Source: Arthrobacter sulfonylureivorans (GTDB lineage: Bacteria; Actinomycetota; Actinomycetes; Actinomycetales; Micrococcaceae). From it: a stretch of 64,000 bases of DNA. The stretch is from NCBI GenBank assembly GCA_004000035.1, contig RJAE01000012.1:62001-126000 (forward strand), in the 5' to 3' direction. Positions 9,984 through 18,107 of the stretch are shown piece after piece. Position 1 is the stretch's first letter; every line of letters begins with the position of its first letter. Both the position numbers and the translations under genes were made by a program. The notes below the pieces were generated by a model that was given only the letters and a program-made list of their open reading frames with translations, ran no database searches and was not told the origin of the DNA.

Positions 9984-11642
9984 CTAGGACTCTACCGCCT
10001 TCGGGGAGAGCAGTCCGAATCCGTGCCGCTGCAGCGCCTCGCGCAGTTCCACCCGGTCATCGAGGGCCAGATTCTCCCCGTTGACCTCCTGCCAGACCTC
10101 GTGTCCGCGGCCGGCAACCAGCACGGTATCCGACGGCGCGGCCATGGCGACGGCACGCTCGATGGCCTCCGCGCGCGGGAAAACCTCGACGATTTCGGCT
10201 GGCAACTGTTCCCTGTCGGCAGCGGCACGGGCACCGGCCAGCACATCGGCGCGAATCTGTGCCGCGTCTTCGCCGTGCGGGTCGTCGTCGCTGATGACGA
10301 CGACGTCTGCCAGCCGGGCGGCGATGGCCCCCATCAGCGGGCGCTTGGTCTGGTCGCGCTCTCCCGTGGCGCCGAACACCACAATCACCCGGGCGCCTGG
10401 TTCGGGACGCCGCACCGAGGCCAGCGTCCTTTCCAGCGCGTCCGGATTGTGCGCAAAGTCGACAATGGCGGCCGGGTTCTCGCTGATCAACTGCATCCGT
10501 CCGGGCACCTCGACGGTGAGCGGGTCCGCACTATCCAGCGCCTCCTGCAGCCGCGCCGGATCGACCCCGGACGCCAGCACCATGACCACGGCCAGCGCGG
10601 CGTTGGAAATGTTGAACGTGCCCGGCAAGCCGGTGTGCAGGCGCAGCACCTCACCGGCGGGGCCGTGCAGCTCAAACCGGTGTCCCAGGCCTTCCTGGAC
10701 CACGCTGCGCACGGTCCAGTCGGCGCTGCCGCCGCCGGTGGCCAGCGTTGCCGTCTCGACTCCGGCGGCCTGCGCCCGTTCGGCGAGCCGGCGGCCCCAG
10801 TGGTCGTCGACGCAGACCACCGCCCGGCGGGAGCGTCCCGGAGCGAACAGGCGGGCCTTAGTGTCGAAGTAATCGTCCATGCTGCCGTGCAGGTCCAGAT
10901 GGTCCTGGGTCAGGTTGGTGAAGCCGGCCACGTCGAACCGGACAGCATCCACGCGCCGGTAGGAAATGGCGTGCGAGGAGACTTCCATCGCGGCAGCGTC
11001 CAGTCCCCGTTCGCGCATCAGGGCCAACAGCCCGTGCACGTCGGGCGATTCCGGCGTGGTCAAGGCGCTGGGAATCGCTTCGGAGCCCGCCTTAATCTCG
11101 ATGGTGCCGATCAATCCGCTGCCCAGTCCCAGTGCAGCCAGCAGGGAATTGATGAAGTAGGTGGTGGTGGTCTTGCCGTTGGTCCCGGTCACGCCGAACA
11201 GCGTGGGTGCCTCGCCGCCCTCGGGCTGGCTGCGGTAGATGGCCGCCGCCAAGGGTCCCACGAGGGCACGCAGGTCGGCGGAACTCAGCACCGGCAGCCC
11301 CGGGGCATTCTCGGCGGCCAGCCGGGCGCCGTCGTCGTCAGTCAAAATGGCCGCTGCCCCGAGCGCGGCCGCCTGCGCGGCAAAGCCGGCGCCGTGCCGG
11401 TGAGCCCCGGGCAGGCCGATGTACAGGTCCCCCGGCTCCACCGAGCGTGAATCGATGGTGATGCCGGTGAAGGCCAGCTCTTCCGTAGCCGGGCCGCCTT
11501 CCGGTACCGGAAGGCCGCGGTGCTGCAGCATGACGCGCAGCTCCGCCAGACGGACCGGCCTGACCGTGGGGGGCCGCAGGGGCGAGGCGGACCGGTGGGA
11601 CTGGTCGGCGGTGGAACTCACATATTCTCCAGGTTGGCTCAT
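9984..11642 (-). CDS. murE: UDP-MurNAc-L-Ala-D-Glu ligase MurE, probably lysine-adding
   Basis: MurE adds the third, cross-linking amino acid of the peptide stem. The 552-residue protein has the ATP loop GTNGKTT at 153-159 and the substrate signature VSSHA at 221-225. In diaminopimelate-adding enzymes a DNPR motif binds the free carboxylate; here the equivalent stretch is SDDDPHGED (451-459), with His in place of Arg. That agrees with a lysine-type wall such as Arthrobacter has, but the specificity is inferred. Overlap with ftsI is 4 bases. The first 30 residues are probably disordered. Confidence 0.96.
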   Translation of the reverse strand: MSQPGEYVSSTADQSHRSASPLRPPTVRPVRLAELRVMLQHRGLPVPEGGPATEELAFTGITIDSRSVEPGDLYIGLPGAHRHGAGFAAQAAALGAAAILTDDDGARLAAENAPGLPVLSSADLRALVGPLAAAIYRSQPEGGEAPTLFGVTGTNGKTTTTYFINSLLAALGLGSGLIGTIEIKAGSEAIPSALTTPESPDVHGLLALMRERGLDAAAMEVSSHAISYRRVDAVRFDVAGFTNLTQDHLDLHGSMDDYFDTKARLFAPGRSRRAVVCVDDHWGRRLAERAQAAGVETATLATGGGSADWTVRSVVQEGLGHRFELHGPAGEVLRLHTGLPGTFNISNAALAVVMVLASGVDPARLQEALDSADPLTVEVPGRMQLISENPAAIVDFAHNPDALERTLASVRRPEPGARVIVVFGATGERDQTKRPLMGAIAARLADVVVISDDDPHGEDAAQIRADVLAGARAAADREQLPAEIVEVFPRAEAIERAVAMAAPSDTVLVAGRGHEVWQEVNGENLALDDRVELREALQRHGFGLLSPKAVES

Positions 11643-13417
11643 TCCAGCGGCAGGTCGACCCGTTTGCTGGTGGACGGCGGCACGTTGTAGGCGTTGAGGA
11701 CCTGCGTCATGACCTTCTTGAACGTCGGTCCTGCGGTCAGCGTCAGCACGCCGCCCTGCGGCCGCTGGATGGTCGCAACGACGACGAACTCCGGATCCTC
11801 CATCGGGGCGATGCCGGCCATCGAGATGGTGTAGCCGCTGAACCCCCCGCTGGCGGAGGGCGCTTCCGCGGTTCCGGTCTTGACCCCGATCCGGTAGTCC
11901 TCAATATTACCGGCCTTGCCGCTGTGGTACTTCGGGTTGGTTTCCAACATGTCCTGCACCTGGTTGGCGGTCTTCTTGGAGACGGCCCGGCTGCCCTTCT
12001 GGGCCGGTGCCTCTTGCACGGTGCCGTTCGGGTCGATGTAGGCGTCGATGAGCCGCGGCTGCATCAGCACGCCGTTGTTGGCGATGGTGCCGAACGCAAC
12101 GGCCGTATGCAGCGCGGTCTGCGCGAGTCCCTGGCCGAACATGACGGTGAATTCCTGCCGCCCGTCCCAGGTGTCGGGAGCGGCCAGCAAACCGGCGCTG
12201 GCGCCGCCGATGCCAATGTCGAAGCCCTGCCCGATGCCGAACTTCCGCAGGTAGTCATACCGCTGCTGCCTGGTCAACTGCTGGCTGATCATGGTGGTTC
12301 CGGTATTCAGCGACTGGGCGAAGATGCCGGCCGTGGTGCGCGTCAGCGTGCCATGCGGTGTTGCGTCCTGGAAGGTCTGGCCGTTGACCGTGTACTTGGG
12401 CGGGATGGTGTACCGCGACGCCGGGGTGGTGATCCCTTCTTCGATCGCGGCTGCCATGGTGATCATCTTCGTGGTCGAGCCGGGCTCGAAGGTGCGTGTC
12501 ACCGCCATCGACTGCCGGTCGCCGTCGGGAGTAGCGCCGGGGTCATTGGGATCCACCGTGGTGGAATCCGCCAGCGCAATCAGATCGCCGGTCTTGGCAT
12601 TGAGGACGACGACCGTGCCGTATTCGGCGCCGTAGTCCTTCACGGTCTCGGCGATGACTTCCTGCGCGTACCACTGGATATCGGTGTTCAGGGTCAGGCG
12701 GACGCTCTGGCCGTTGACGGCGGGGACCTCTTCATTGGTGCCCACCGGAATGCGGATGCCATCGGCGCCGATTTCGTAGGTCTTGGTGCCCGGTGTCCCG
12801 GAGAGGACGTCGTTCTGGGAAGCCTCGATGCCTTCGAGCGGCACGCCGTCCGAGCGCATGAAGCCGACCACGGAACCGGCCACCGCCCCGGCCGGGTAGT
12901 TGCGGATGGTGGTCTCTTGCGCGGACAGCCCGGGGAAGGCCAGATCTTCGATCTTCTGCTGGACCTCCGGGGTGACGGACTTGGCCACATAGTTAAAGGG
13001 CTTGTCTCCGGTGACGGCCTTGGTGACGGTCTTCGCGTCCTGGCCCAGGATCCCGGCCAGCTCCGCGATGGCATCGGCGATCTTGATGTCTTCGGATTCC
13101 TGGCTGATCGGATCGAACCGGGTGTAGTCCTCGACCAGCCGCTGGTCCACCACGATGTCGAAGCGCTGGACGCTGCGGGCCAGCACCTTGTTGTTGGCAT
13201 CGAGGATTTCACCGCGCAGCGCCGGCAGGTCAACGGTGCGAAGGCGCTTGTCCACGGCAGCCTGCGCCATGCCGGCGGTGTCCAGTCCCTGCAGCTGGAA
13301 CAAGCGGGCCCCGAGGATCACCAACAGGACCAGAACTATGGCGAGTCCGGCCCGGAGCCGCCGGGTGGCCCTCGCCGTTCGGTCGGGGGGCTGGCGCTTG
13401 GCCGTTGGTGCTGCCAC
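11639..13417 (-). CDS. ftsI: Septal class B penicillin-binding protein FtsI (PBP3)
   Basis: FtsI is the transpeptidase that cross-links septal peptidoglycan with FtsW. The 592-residue protein has a short cytoplasmic N-terminus, one membrane anchor at about 22-42, a PBP dimerisation domain and a transpeptidase domain. The catalytic motifs are complete: STTK with nucleophile Ser314, SLN at 369-371 and KTGT at 513-516. It follows the FtsL-like gene by 27 bases and overlaps murE by 4. Confidence 0.97.
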   Translation of the reverse strand: MAAPTAKRQPPDRTARATRRLRAGLAIVLVLLVILGARLFQLQGLDTAGMAQAAVDKRLRTVDLPALRGEILDANNKVLARSVQRFDIVVDQRLVEDYTRFDPISQESEDIKIADAIAELAGILGQDAKTVTKAVTGDKPFNYVAKSVTPEVQQKIEDLAFPGLSAQETTIRNYPAGAVAGSVVGFMRSDGVPLEGIEASQNDVLSGTPGTKTYEIGADGIRIPVGTNEEVPAVNGQSVRLTLNTDIQWYAQEVIAETVKDYGAEYGTVVVLNAKTGDLIALADSTTVDPNDPGATPDGDRQSMAVTRTFEPGSTTKMITMAAAIEEGITTPASRYTIPPKYTVNGQTFQDATPHGTLTRTTAGIFAQSLNTGTTMISQQLTRQQRYDYLRKFGIGQGFDIGIGGASAGLLAAPDTWDGRQEFTVMFGQGLAQTALHTAVAFGTIANNGVLMQPRLIDAYIDPNGTVQEAPAQKGSRAVSKKTANQVQDMLETNPKYHSGKAGNIEDYRIGVKTGTAEAPSASGGFSGYTISMAGIAPMEDPEFVVVATIQRPQGGVLTLTAGPTFKKVMTQVLNAYNVPPSTSKRVDLPLE

Positions 13418-13444
13418 AGGTACCTCGTTTGCGTTGCCGGACAG

Positions 13445-14140
13445 TTACTGCCCGCTCTGTTGCTTCGGCGCCGGGATGCTGCCGCCGTTGAGCTGCTTCT
13501 CGTCGTTCTTGTTCGCTGCCTTCTTCTGCGCTGCCTTATTCGGCGCTGCCTTCTCTGCTGCCGCAGCCTCGGCCGCGGCCGCGGACTGGGCAGTTGGCTT
13601 TGCTGCCGCGGCCTCGCCGCCCTGCTTCCCGGTCTCGGCCTTTGCTGCCGGCTGGTGGCCGGGGTTTTCCGGCTGCGCCACCAACAGTTCCGGCGCCGCG
13701 CCCGGTTCAGCAGCCTTCGGCTTTCCGGCAACTTTCTGGCTTCCCAGATCGATGGAACCGACCGACGGCGACGTTACCATTCCCAAGTCTGCCGCCTTCG
13801 CGGCCAGATTCTGCGGAGCCTGGTTGTTTTCCAGCTGCTGTGTCAGTTTTTCGTTCGCCTGGGCCAGCGACACCTGCTCGTTGCGCAGCTCCACCAGTTT
13901 GTACTGTCCGCTGGAGACCGAGATGTTCAGCACCAGCACGCTGCCGAGGGCCAGCACCAGGACTGTGAAGCAGAACAGGGCGAACGGCACGCGCTTGCGG
14001 GCCGGGCCGTTGGGAACGACGGACAGAGGGGTACGGCGGGGGGCTTGCCGGGGCGAAGCACCGGGACGGCCGGCCGGAGCCGCGCTGCCGTGCACGTACT
14101 GCTGCTGCTCGGGACGGGCTGCGTGGGCACTGGCACTCAT
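13445..14140 (-). CDS. FtsL-like divisome membrane protein with long Ala/Lys tail
   Basis: Position between rsmH and ftsI and topology identify this 231-residue protein as the FtsL equivalent, which forms a complex with FtsQ and FtsB. It has a basic N-terminus of about 50 residues, one membrane segment at about 51-73, and a heptad-like coiled coil at about 77-107 ending in [11 protein letters not shown] (112-122), the usual FtsL finish. About 110 further residues rich in Ala, Lys, Pro and Gln follow outside the membrane; typical FtsL proteins stop near the coiled coil. FtsL is poorly conserved, so the assignment rests on context. It overlaps rsmH by 4 bases. Confidence 0.8.
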   Translation of the reverse strand: MSASAHAARPEQQQYVHGSAAPAGRPGASPRQAPRRTPLSVVPNGPARKRVPFALFCFTVLVLALGSVLVLNISVSSGQYKLVELRNEQVSLAQANEKLTQQLENNQAPQNLAAKAADLGMVTSPSVGSIDLGSQKVAGKPKAAEPGAAPELLVAQPENPGHQPAAKAETGKQGGEAAAAKPTAQSAAAAEAAAAEKAAPNKAAQKKAANKNDEKQLNGGSIPAPKQQSGQ

Positions 14141-15126
14141 TGTGCACTCCTGTTCCGGATCCGTTCTACCGCCCGCAGTTTGGCGGACGCCGCACGCGGG
14201 TTTTCTTCGATTTCAGCTGCCGTAGGTACTTCCGTGCCCTTGGTCAAGGTCTTCAGCTGCGGTTTGTGTTCTTCCAGCTCGACGGGGAATCCACGCGGCG
14301 CGGAGGACTTCGCGAGCCGGCCGAACACCGATTTGGTGATCTTGTCCTCAAGCGAGTGGTAGGACATCACGACGATCCGCCCGCCGAGCGCCAGCACGTC
14401 GAGGGCGGCGGGCAGCGCACGCTCGAGCACGTCCAGTTCCTCGTTGACCTCGATGCGCAGGGCCTGGAAAGTCCGTTTGGCCGGATGGCCGCCGGTCCGG
14501 GCTGCAGCGGCCGGCACCACCTTGCGGATGGCTTCAACCAGCTCGCCAGTGGTGGTCAGCGGGGCGGCATCCCGGGCGGCAACAATGCTGGAGGCGATGC
14601 GGCCGGCGAACTTCTCCTCGCCCCAGCGCCGGATGATGCGGACCAGGTCCGCCTCGGTGTATGTATTGACGACGTCCGCGGCCGTCATGCCCCGGCTAGT
14701 ATCCATCCGCATGTCCAACGGGGCATCGTAGGAGTAGGCAAAGCCACGGTCGCGCTCGTCCAACTGGAGCGAGGACACGCCCAGGTCGAACAGGGCGCCG
14801 TCTATCTGCCCGAAGCCCAGGTCCTCGACCGCGTCGGCTATCTCGTCGTAAACGGCGTGGACCAGGTCAGTGCGCTCGGCGAAAGGCCGAAGCCGTTCTC
14901 CGGCGAGCGCCAACGCTTGTTCGTCCCGGTCAATGCCGACCAAATGCAGCTGCGGAAAACGCTGCAGCATGGCCTCCGAATGTCCGCCCATGCCCAGGGT
15001 GGCGTCGACCACGACGGCGCGGCCTCGTTCCTCGATGCCGCGTTCGATGGCAGGAGCGAGCAGGTTGATGCAGCGGTCGCGGAGCACCGGGACGTGGCGC
15101 TCCCCTGCTGGCCGCTCGCTGTTCAT
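14137..15126 (-). CDS. rsmH: 16S rRNA (cytosine-1402-N4) methyltransferase RsmH (MraW)
   Basis: RsmH methylates N4 of C1402 in the ribosomal P site using S-adenosylmethionine. The frame is open well upstream, but the ATG at 15126 is chosen: AGGAAGGGG lies 8 bases before it and the product begins [15 protein letters not shown], the family start. The 329-residue protein has the SAM-binding [10 protein letters not shown] at 41-50 and the conserved [12 protein letters not shown] and [10 protein letters not shown] segments. It is the first gene after mraZ, separated by 208 non-coding bases. Confidence 0.95.
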   Translation of the reverse strand: MNSERPAGERHVPVLRDRCINLLAPAIERGIEERGRAVVVDATLGMGGHSEAMLQRFPQLHLVGIDRDEQALALAGERLRPFAERTDLVHAVYDEIADAVEDLGFGQIDGALFDLGVSSLQLDERDRGFAYSYDAPLDMRMDTSRGMTAADVVNTYTEADLVRIIRRWGEEKFAGRIASSIVAARDAAPLTTTGELVEAIRKVVPAAAARTGGHPAKRTFQALRIEVNEELDVLERALPAALDVLALGGRIVVMSYHSLEDKITKSVFGRLAKSSAPRGFPVELEEHKPQLKTLTKGTEVPTAAEIEENPRAASAKLRAVERIRNRSAQ

Positions 15127-15334
15127 CCTGGATGCCCCTTCCTGCTGCGCTCTGACGCGTTCGGCGGGCCGGCTGGCCCTGGTGTCTTTAAGGCCGAAGG
15201 TCCTTGGACCAGATCCCCATCCGCGCCTGGCCTGCTCCGCCTGGCTCCGGGGAAGTGAGCCAGGTTGAACCTGCCGGGCGGCTGGAGATCTCATCCAAGA
15301 ACGTCCGTGCCGCGTGTTGTGTTGTGGTACCGGG
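15127..15334 (-). other. Structured leader between mraZ and rsmH
   Basis: This 208-base intercistronic stretch has no credible gene. On the minus strand it holds a perfect 8-bp hairpin CCTGGCTC / GAGCCAGG at 15264-15240, a short GGTCC-AA-GGACC hairpin closer to rsmH and a GGGCC / GGCCC pair. A conserved 'mraW RNA' motif has been described upstream of mraW in Actinobacteria; this stretch is in the right place but I cannot confirm a match. None of the hairpins is followed by a T tract, so a terminator is unlikely. Confidence 0.35.
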
Positions 15335-15766
15335 TCAGAAGACTCCGGGCAATACGTCTTCGTCTGTTTCGGAGAAGGCGGTTTCCTGCTCCAGGAGGTA
15401 GTTGTCCCAGGCCTGGGCGTCCCAGATCTCCGCGCGAGTACCCGCACCGATCACTGCCAGTTCCCTGCCCAGTCCTGCATAGCTTCTCAGTGCCGCCGGG
15501 ATGGTAACCCGGCCCTGCTTGTCAGGTACTTCGTCAGAGGCTCCGGACAGAAAGACTCGAATGTAGTCACGGGCCTGGCGGGAAGATATCGGAGCTTTCC
15601 GCATCTCCTCGTGGACCCGTTCGAATTCCTTCTGACTGAAGACGTAGATGCAACGCTCCTGGCCCCTCGTCAGGACGAGACCGTCGGCAAGCTCATCACG
15701 GAACTTTGCGGGAAGTATCAGGCGCCCCTTCTCGTCCAGCCGCGGCGAATGTGTCCCGAGGAACAT
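15335..15766 (-). CDS. mraZ: Transcriptional regulator MraZ
   Basis: MraZ is a ring-forming AbrB-like DNA-binding protein that controls the dcw operon it heads. The ATG at 15766 gives [15 protein letters not shown] and 143 residues, with AAGG 8 bases upstream; a GTG two codons earlier (15772) would put the Shine-Dalgarno too close. Two SpoVT/AbrB-type halves are visible, each with the signature: [13 protein letters not shown] near 11-23 and [13 protein letters not shown] near 82-94. GTGG repeats at a 10-base period about 50-90 bases upstream are its likely operator. Confidence 0.96.
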   Translation of the reverse strand: MFLGTHSPRLDEKGRLILPAKFRDELADGLVLTRGQERCIYVFSQKEFERVHEEMRKAPISSRQARDYIRVFLSGASDEVPDKQGRVTIPAALRSYAGLGRELAVIGAGTRAEIWDAQAWDNYLLEQETAFSETDEDVLPGVF

Positions 15767-15812
15767 CGCCACCGCCTTGCCGATTGGAGGAGACCGTCGA
15801 CCCCCTGCGTCA

Positions 15813-15856
15813 CCACTACCCTCTTATGTCCTCCACTTTACTCCACATCACGCCAC
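15813..15856 (-). promoter_or_regulatory. MraZ-box repeats in the mraZ promoter
   Basis: On the minus strand GTGG starts at 15856, 15846 and 15836, exactly 10 bases apart, with another in-phase copy at 15816. The first three read GTGGCG, GTGGAG, GTGGAG. In E. coli MraZ binds three short TGGG-type direct repeats with 5-base spacers, that is, the same 10-base period, upstream of mraZ. The site lies directly upstream of mraZ in the right orientation, so autoregulation is a strong inference. Confidence 0.7.
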
Positions 15857-15930
15857 AGTCAACTGTTTCGACCCGGTTTTGTAGCTGGAAATGTTCGGCG
15901 CCCTCCGCGCCACGGCAAGGAAGTACACGG

Positions 15931-15957
15931 GTGGAGCGATGTGGAGGGGATGTGGAG
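15931..15957 (+). promoter_or_regulatory. Second cluster of GTGGAG repeats, opposite orientation
   Basis: On the plus strand GTGGAG begins at 15931, 15941 and 15952, so the periods are 10 and 11 bases. The cluster lies about 75 bases upstream of the mraZ-proximal boxes and points away from mraZ. No plus-strand gene follows. It may be an auxiliary MraZ site in the dcw promoter region or a relic. The rest of the gene-free stretch 15767-16169 holds only the boxes and the terminator listed separately. Confidence 0.5.
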
Positions 15958-16061
15958 GGTTGGTGAGCCCGAAGGACGTGAACAGGTTCGCCTGCACGGC
16001 CGGGCGGGCCACAGTGGGGTGAAAAGGAATGAACCGGCGTCAAATATGCCCGTTAAACACG

Positions 16062-16085
16062 AAAAGACCCGTCATTCAACGGGCC
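16062..16085 (-). terminator. Rho-independent terminator of the DUF3040 gene
   Basis: Read on the minus strand, GGCCCGT-TGAATG-ACGGGTC forms a 7-bp stem (16085-16066, one G-U pair) followed at once by TCTTTTCG and more Ts. It lies 85 bases after the DUF3040 stop and before the mraZ promoter, so it separates the two units. Confidence 0.7.
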
Positions 16086-16118
16086 TTACCTTCGTGCGGA
16101 TAGGCGCTCAGATGCCTG

Positions 16119-16134
16119 GTGGAGCAAAGTGGAG
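16119..16134 (+). promoter_or_regulatory. Third pair of GTGGAG repeats
   Basis: Two exact direct copies of GTGGAGCAAA start at 16119 and 16129 on the plus strand, one 10-base period apart. They lie between the DUF3040 stop and its terminator, about 280 bases upstream of the mraZ-proximal boxes. Their sequence and period match the other clusters, so a common binding protein is likely; the function is unknown. Confidence 0.4.
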
Positions 16135-16169
16135 CAAAGCTCGGCGGCTACCCCGGCTGGGTCGGACGG

Positions 16170-16544
16170 TCAGCGGTCTTCGCCGTGATGGCGTTCGTCC
16201 CACCGTTCTTCCAGATTGGCCATAAAGCCGCCTTTCGACGAGGAGGCCGGCTTATTTCCGGTCGACCGCGGCGACCCTGCCCCGGCCCGCCGTGTGGTGG
16301 CCCAGTAAACACCGGCGCCCATGATGACGAAGCCCAGGACCCCGACGGCGATGATCTGGCTGAGGATACCGGTGAGCAAGACCAGGATTCCGGCAATCGC
16401 GACGAGGGAACCCACGACGATGTGGCGCGTCGACAACGATCGGCCGCTGGCCGATTCCATGTGGCTGGCAAACTTCGGGTCTTCAGCATGCAACTGTTGC
16501 TCGAGTTGTTCCAGCAGCCGCTGCTCATGCTCTGAGAGTGGCAT
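16170..16544 (-). CDS. DUF3040 membrane protein
   Basis: This 124-residue protein belongs to the actinobacterial DUF3040 family, usually found next to mraZ and dinB. The N-terminal MPLSEHEQRLLEQLEQQL is the family signature. Two adjacent membrane segments follow at about 42-64 and 66-84, then a basic Ser/Gly-rich C-terminus. AAAGGAGG lies 7 bases before the ATG, one of the strongest ribosome sites in the window. No molecular function is established. Confidence 0.9.
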   Translation of the reverse strand: MPLSEHEQRLLEQLEQQLHAEDPKFASHMESASGRSLSTRHIVVGSLVAIAGILVLLTGILSQIIAVGVLGFVIMGAGVYWATTRRAGAGSPRSTGNKPASSSKGGFMANLEERWDERHHGEDR

Positions 16545-16718
16545 CTGAGCCTCCTTTATTCCAGTCCCGCGAGGGCTGACTCAGTCGTTCAACGAACCCC
16601 ACGGGACAAGAGTTCCTGACACCTACCGGAACCTTTTGACCCCTTCTACTAAGAATAGAGCGCAAACCCGCCAATCGAAAGCTGCGGTGACGCAACTGTG
16701 ACCCCGCTGGCACGGATT

Positions 16719-17963
16719 TCACTCGCCGGGCTCCGGCTGCCCCTGCTGGCCGGCTCCCTGATCGGGCTGCATCGGCCGGCGGGCCCCGGGCTGGAGCAGC
16801 GAAGCCGGCAGGATGCCGGCTGCTCCAAACTTTCGATTGACTTCATCCAAGGCCTGTTCAGCGTTGTGCCAGGTATCCTCATGTCCGTCGAAACTGAGCT
16901 GCTGGCCGCCGCGGCCGGCGTCCTCCAGTTGCTCTGCCCGGAGCCCGATCAGCCGGACCGGTTGCGGCCGCTCGCCAAGCTCCGCCAAGAGGGCTGCGGC
17001 TGCGGCCTGGAGCTGCTTCGCACTGTTTGACGGCGCCTGCAGCTTCCGCGATCGGCTCAAGGTGGTGAAGTCGGAATAGCGCAGCTTCAAGGCGATGGTT
17101 CCGGCCCGCAGGCTGCCGGCGCGCAGCCTCGCCGCCGTGCGGTACGCCAGCCGCAACAGTTCGCGGTGCAGCATCTGGTCGTCGTCGACGTCCTTCTCGA
17201 AGGTCTCCTCGGCGCCGATGCTCTTCTCCATGCGTTCGGGTGTCACCAACCGATCGTCGATGCCCCAGGCGAGCCGATGGACGTGGTCGCCGGTGGCGCC
17301 CAGCACGCGGTGCAGCGCAGCCTGCGGGGTCTGTGCCACATCGGCCACGGTACGGATGCCGAGGCGGGCAAGGACCTCGCCCGTCTTCGCCCCGACGCCC
17401 CACAAGGCGCCGACCGGCAAGGGGTGCAGGAAGGCCAGCGTTTCGGCCTCGGGTACCAGCAGCAGCCCATCCGGCTTGGCGTGGGTGGAAGCGATCTTTG
17501 CCACGAACTTGGAGGCCGCGATGCCTACCGTCGCGGTCAGCCCCAGCTCGTCGGAGATCCTGCGGCGGATCAGTGCCCCAATCTCCAGCGGCTCCCCCAG
17601 CCGCCGTCTTGCGCCGGCCACGTCAAGGAAGGCCTCGTCGACGCTGAGTGGCTCCACCAGCGGAGAGATCTCCCGGAAGATCGCCATGATCCGTGCCGAG
17701 GCCTGCTGGTACTTCGTGTGGCTGGGCTCAATGATCTGCGCCTGTGGACACAGCATGCGCGCCCGGGCCATGGGCATGGCCGAGCGGACCCCGTATTTGC
17801 GGGCCTCGTAGGAAGCCGACAGCACCACTGCCCGGCCGGAGGCGGACCCCACAATCACCGGCAGTCCAACAAGCTCGGGGCGCTCCAGCAGTTCCACGCC
17901 AACAAAGAAGGCATCCATATCCACATGGAGGATGGTGCAGTTCTGCTGGTCCGGGGAGGTCAC
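16719..17963 (-). CDS. dinB: DNA polymerase IV (Y family)
   Basis: DinB is a low-fidelity translesion polymerase. The open frame extends to 18023, but the GTG at 17963 is preferred because a TACGAT -10 box lies 6 bases before it and there is no Shine-Dalgarno, which suits a leaderless mRNA. The 414 residues include the catalytic HVDMDAFF (Asp15, Asp17), SYEARKYGVRSAMP, and SVDEAFLDV (Asp109, Glu110), then the helix-hairpin-helix and little-finger domains. The last 20 residues are Gln/Pro/Gly-rich and lack an obvious clamp motif. No LexA box was seen upstream. Confidence 0.95.
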   Translation of the reverse strand: MTSPDQQNCTILHVDMDAFFVGVELLERPELVGLPVIVGSASGRAVVLSASYEARKYGVRSAMPMARARMLCPQAQIIEPSHTKYQQASARIMAIFREISPLVEPLSVDEAFLDVAGARRRLGEPLEIGALIRRRISDELGLTATVGIAASKFVAKIASTHAKPDGLLLVPEAETLAFLHPLPVGALWGVGAKTGEVLARLGIRTVADVAQTPQAALHRVLGATGDHVHRLAWGIDDRLVTPERMEKSIGAEETFEKDVDDDQMLHRELLRLAYRTAARLRAGSLRAGTIALKLRYSDFTTLSRSRKLQAPSNSAKQLQAAAAALLAELGERPQPVRLIGLRAEQLEDAGRGGQQLSFDGHEDTWHNAEQALDEVNRKFGAAGILPASLLQPGARRPMQPDQGAGQQGQPEPGE

Positions 17964-17969
17964 AGGACT

Positions 17970-17975
17970 ATCGTA
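17970..17975 (-). promoter_or_regulatory. Leaderless -10 element of dinB
   Basis: TACGAT on the minus strand is followed by 6 bases (AGTCCT) and then GTG. The expected transcription start would fall on or next to the start codon. The same layout occurs before pknL, aroG and the ROK kinase in this window. Confidence 0.6.
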
Positions 17976-18107
17976 GGCTGGCGCGTCACCCCCGTGCCCC
18001 CATGGCCGCGCTGGCGACCGCACGCGATTGTCTAGACTGGTCTGCAGACATCAGAACCATCGCGAGGAGCGCCACCCCATGCCGTACGGCCGAGAAGGAA
18101 TGCCGCC

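Noticed and set aside
15314-16225. A 303-codon plus-strand open frame across mraZ and the control region
   Set aside because: It is antisense to mraZ, crosses promoter repeats and a terminator, and its predicted protein is Arg/Pro/Ser-rich with no recognisable domain. High-GC DNA gives many such frames.
17964-18107. LexA-type SOS box for dinB
   Set aside because: No GAAC-N4-GTTC palindrome is present; the inverted GTCT/AGAC bases there are too short to count.
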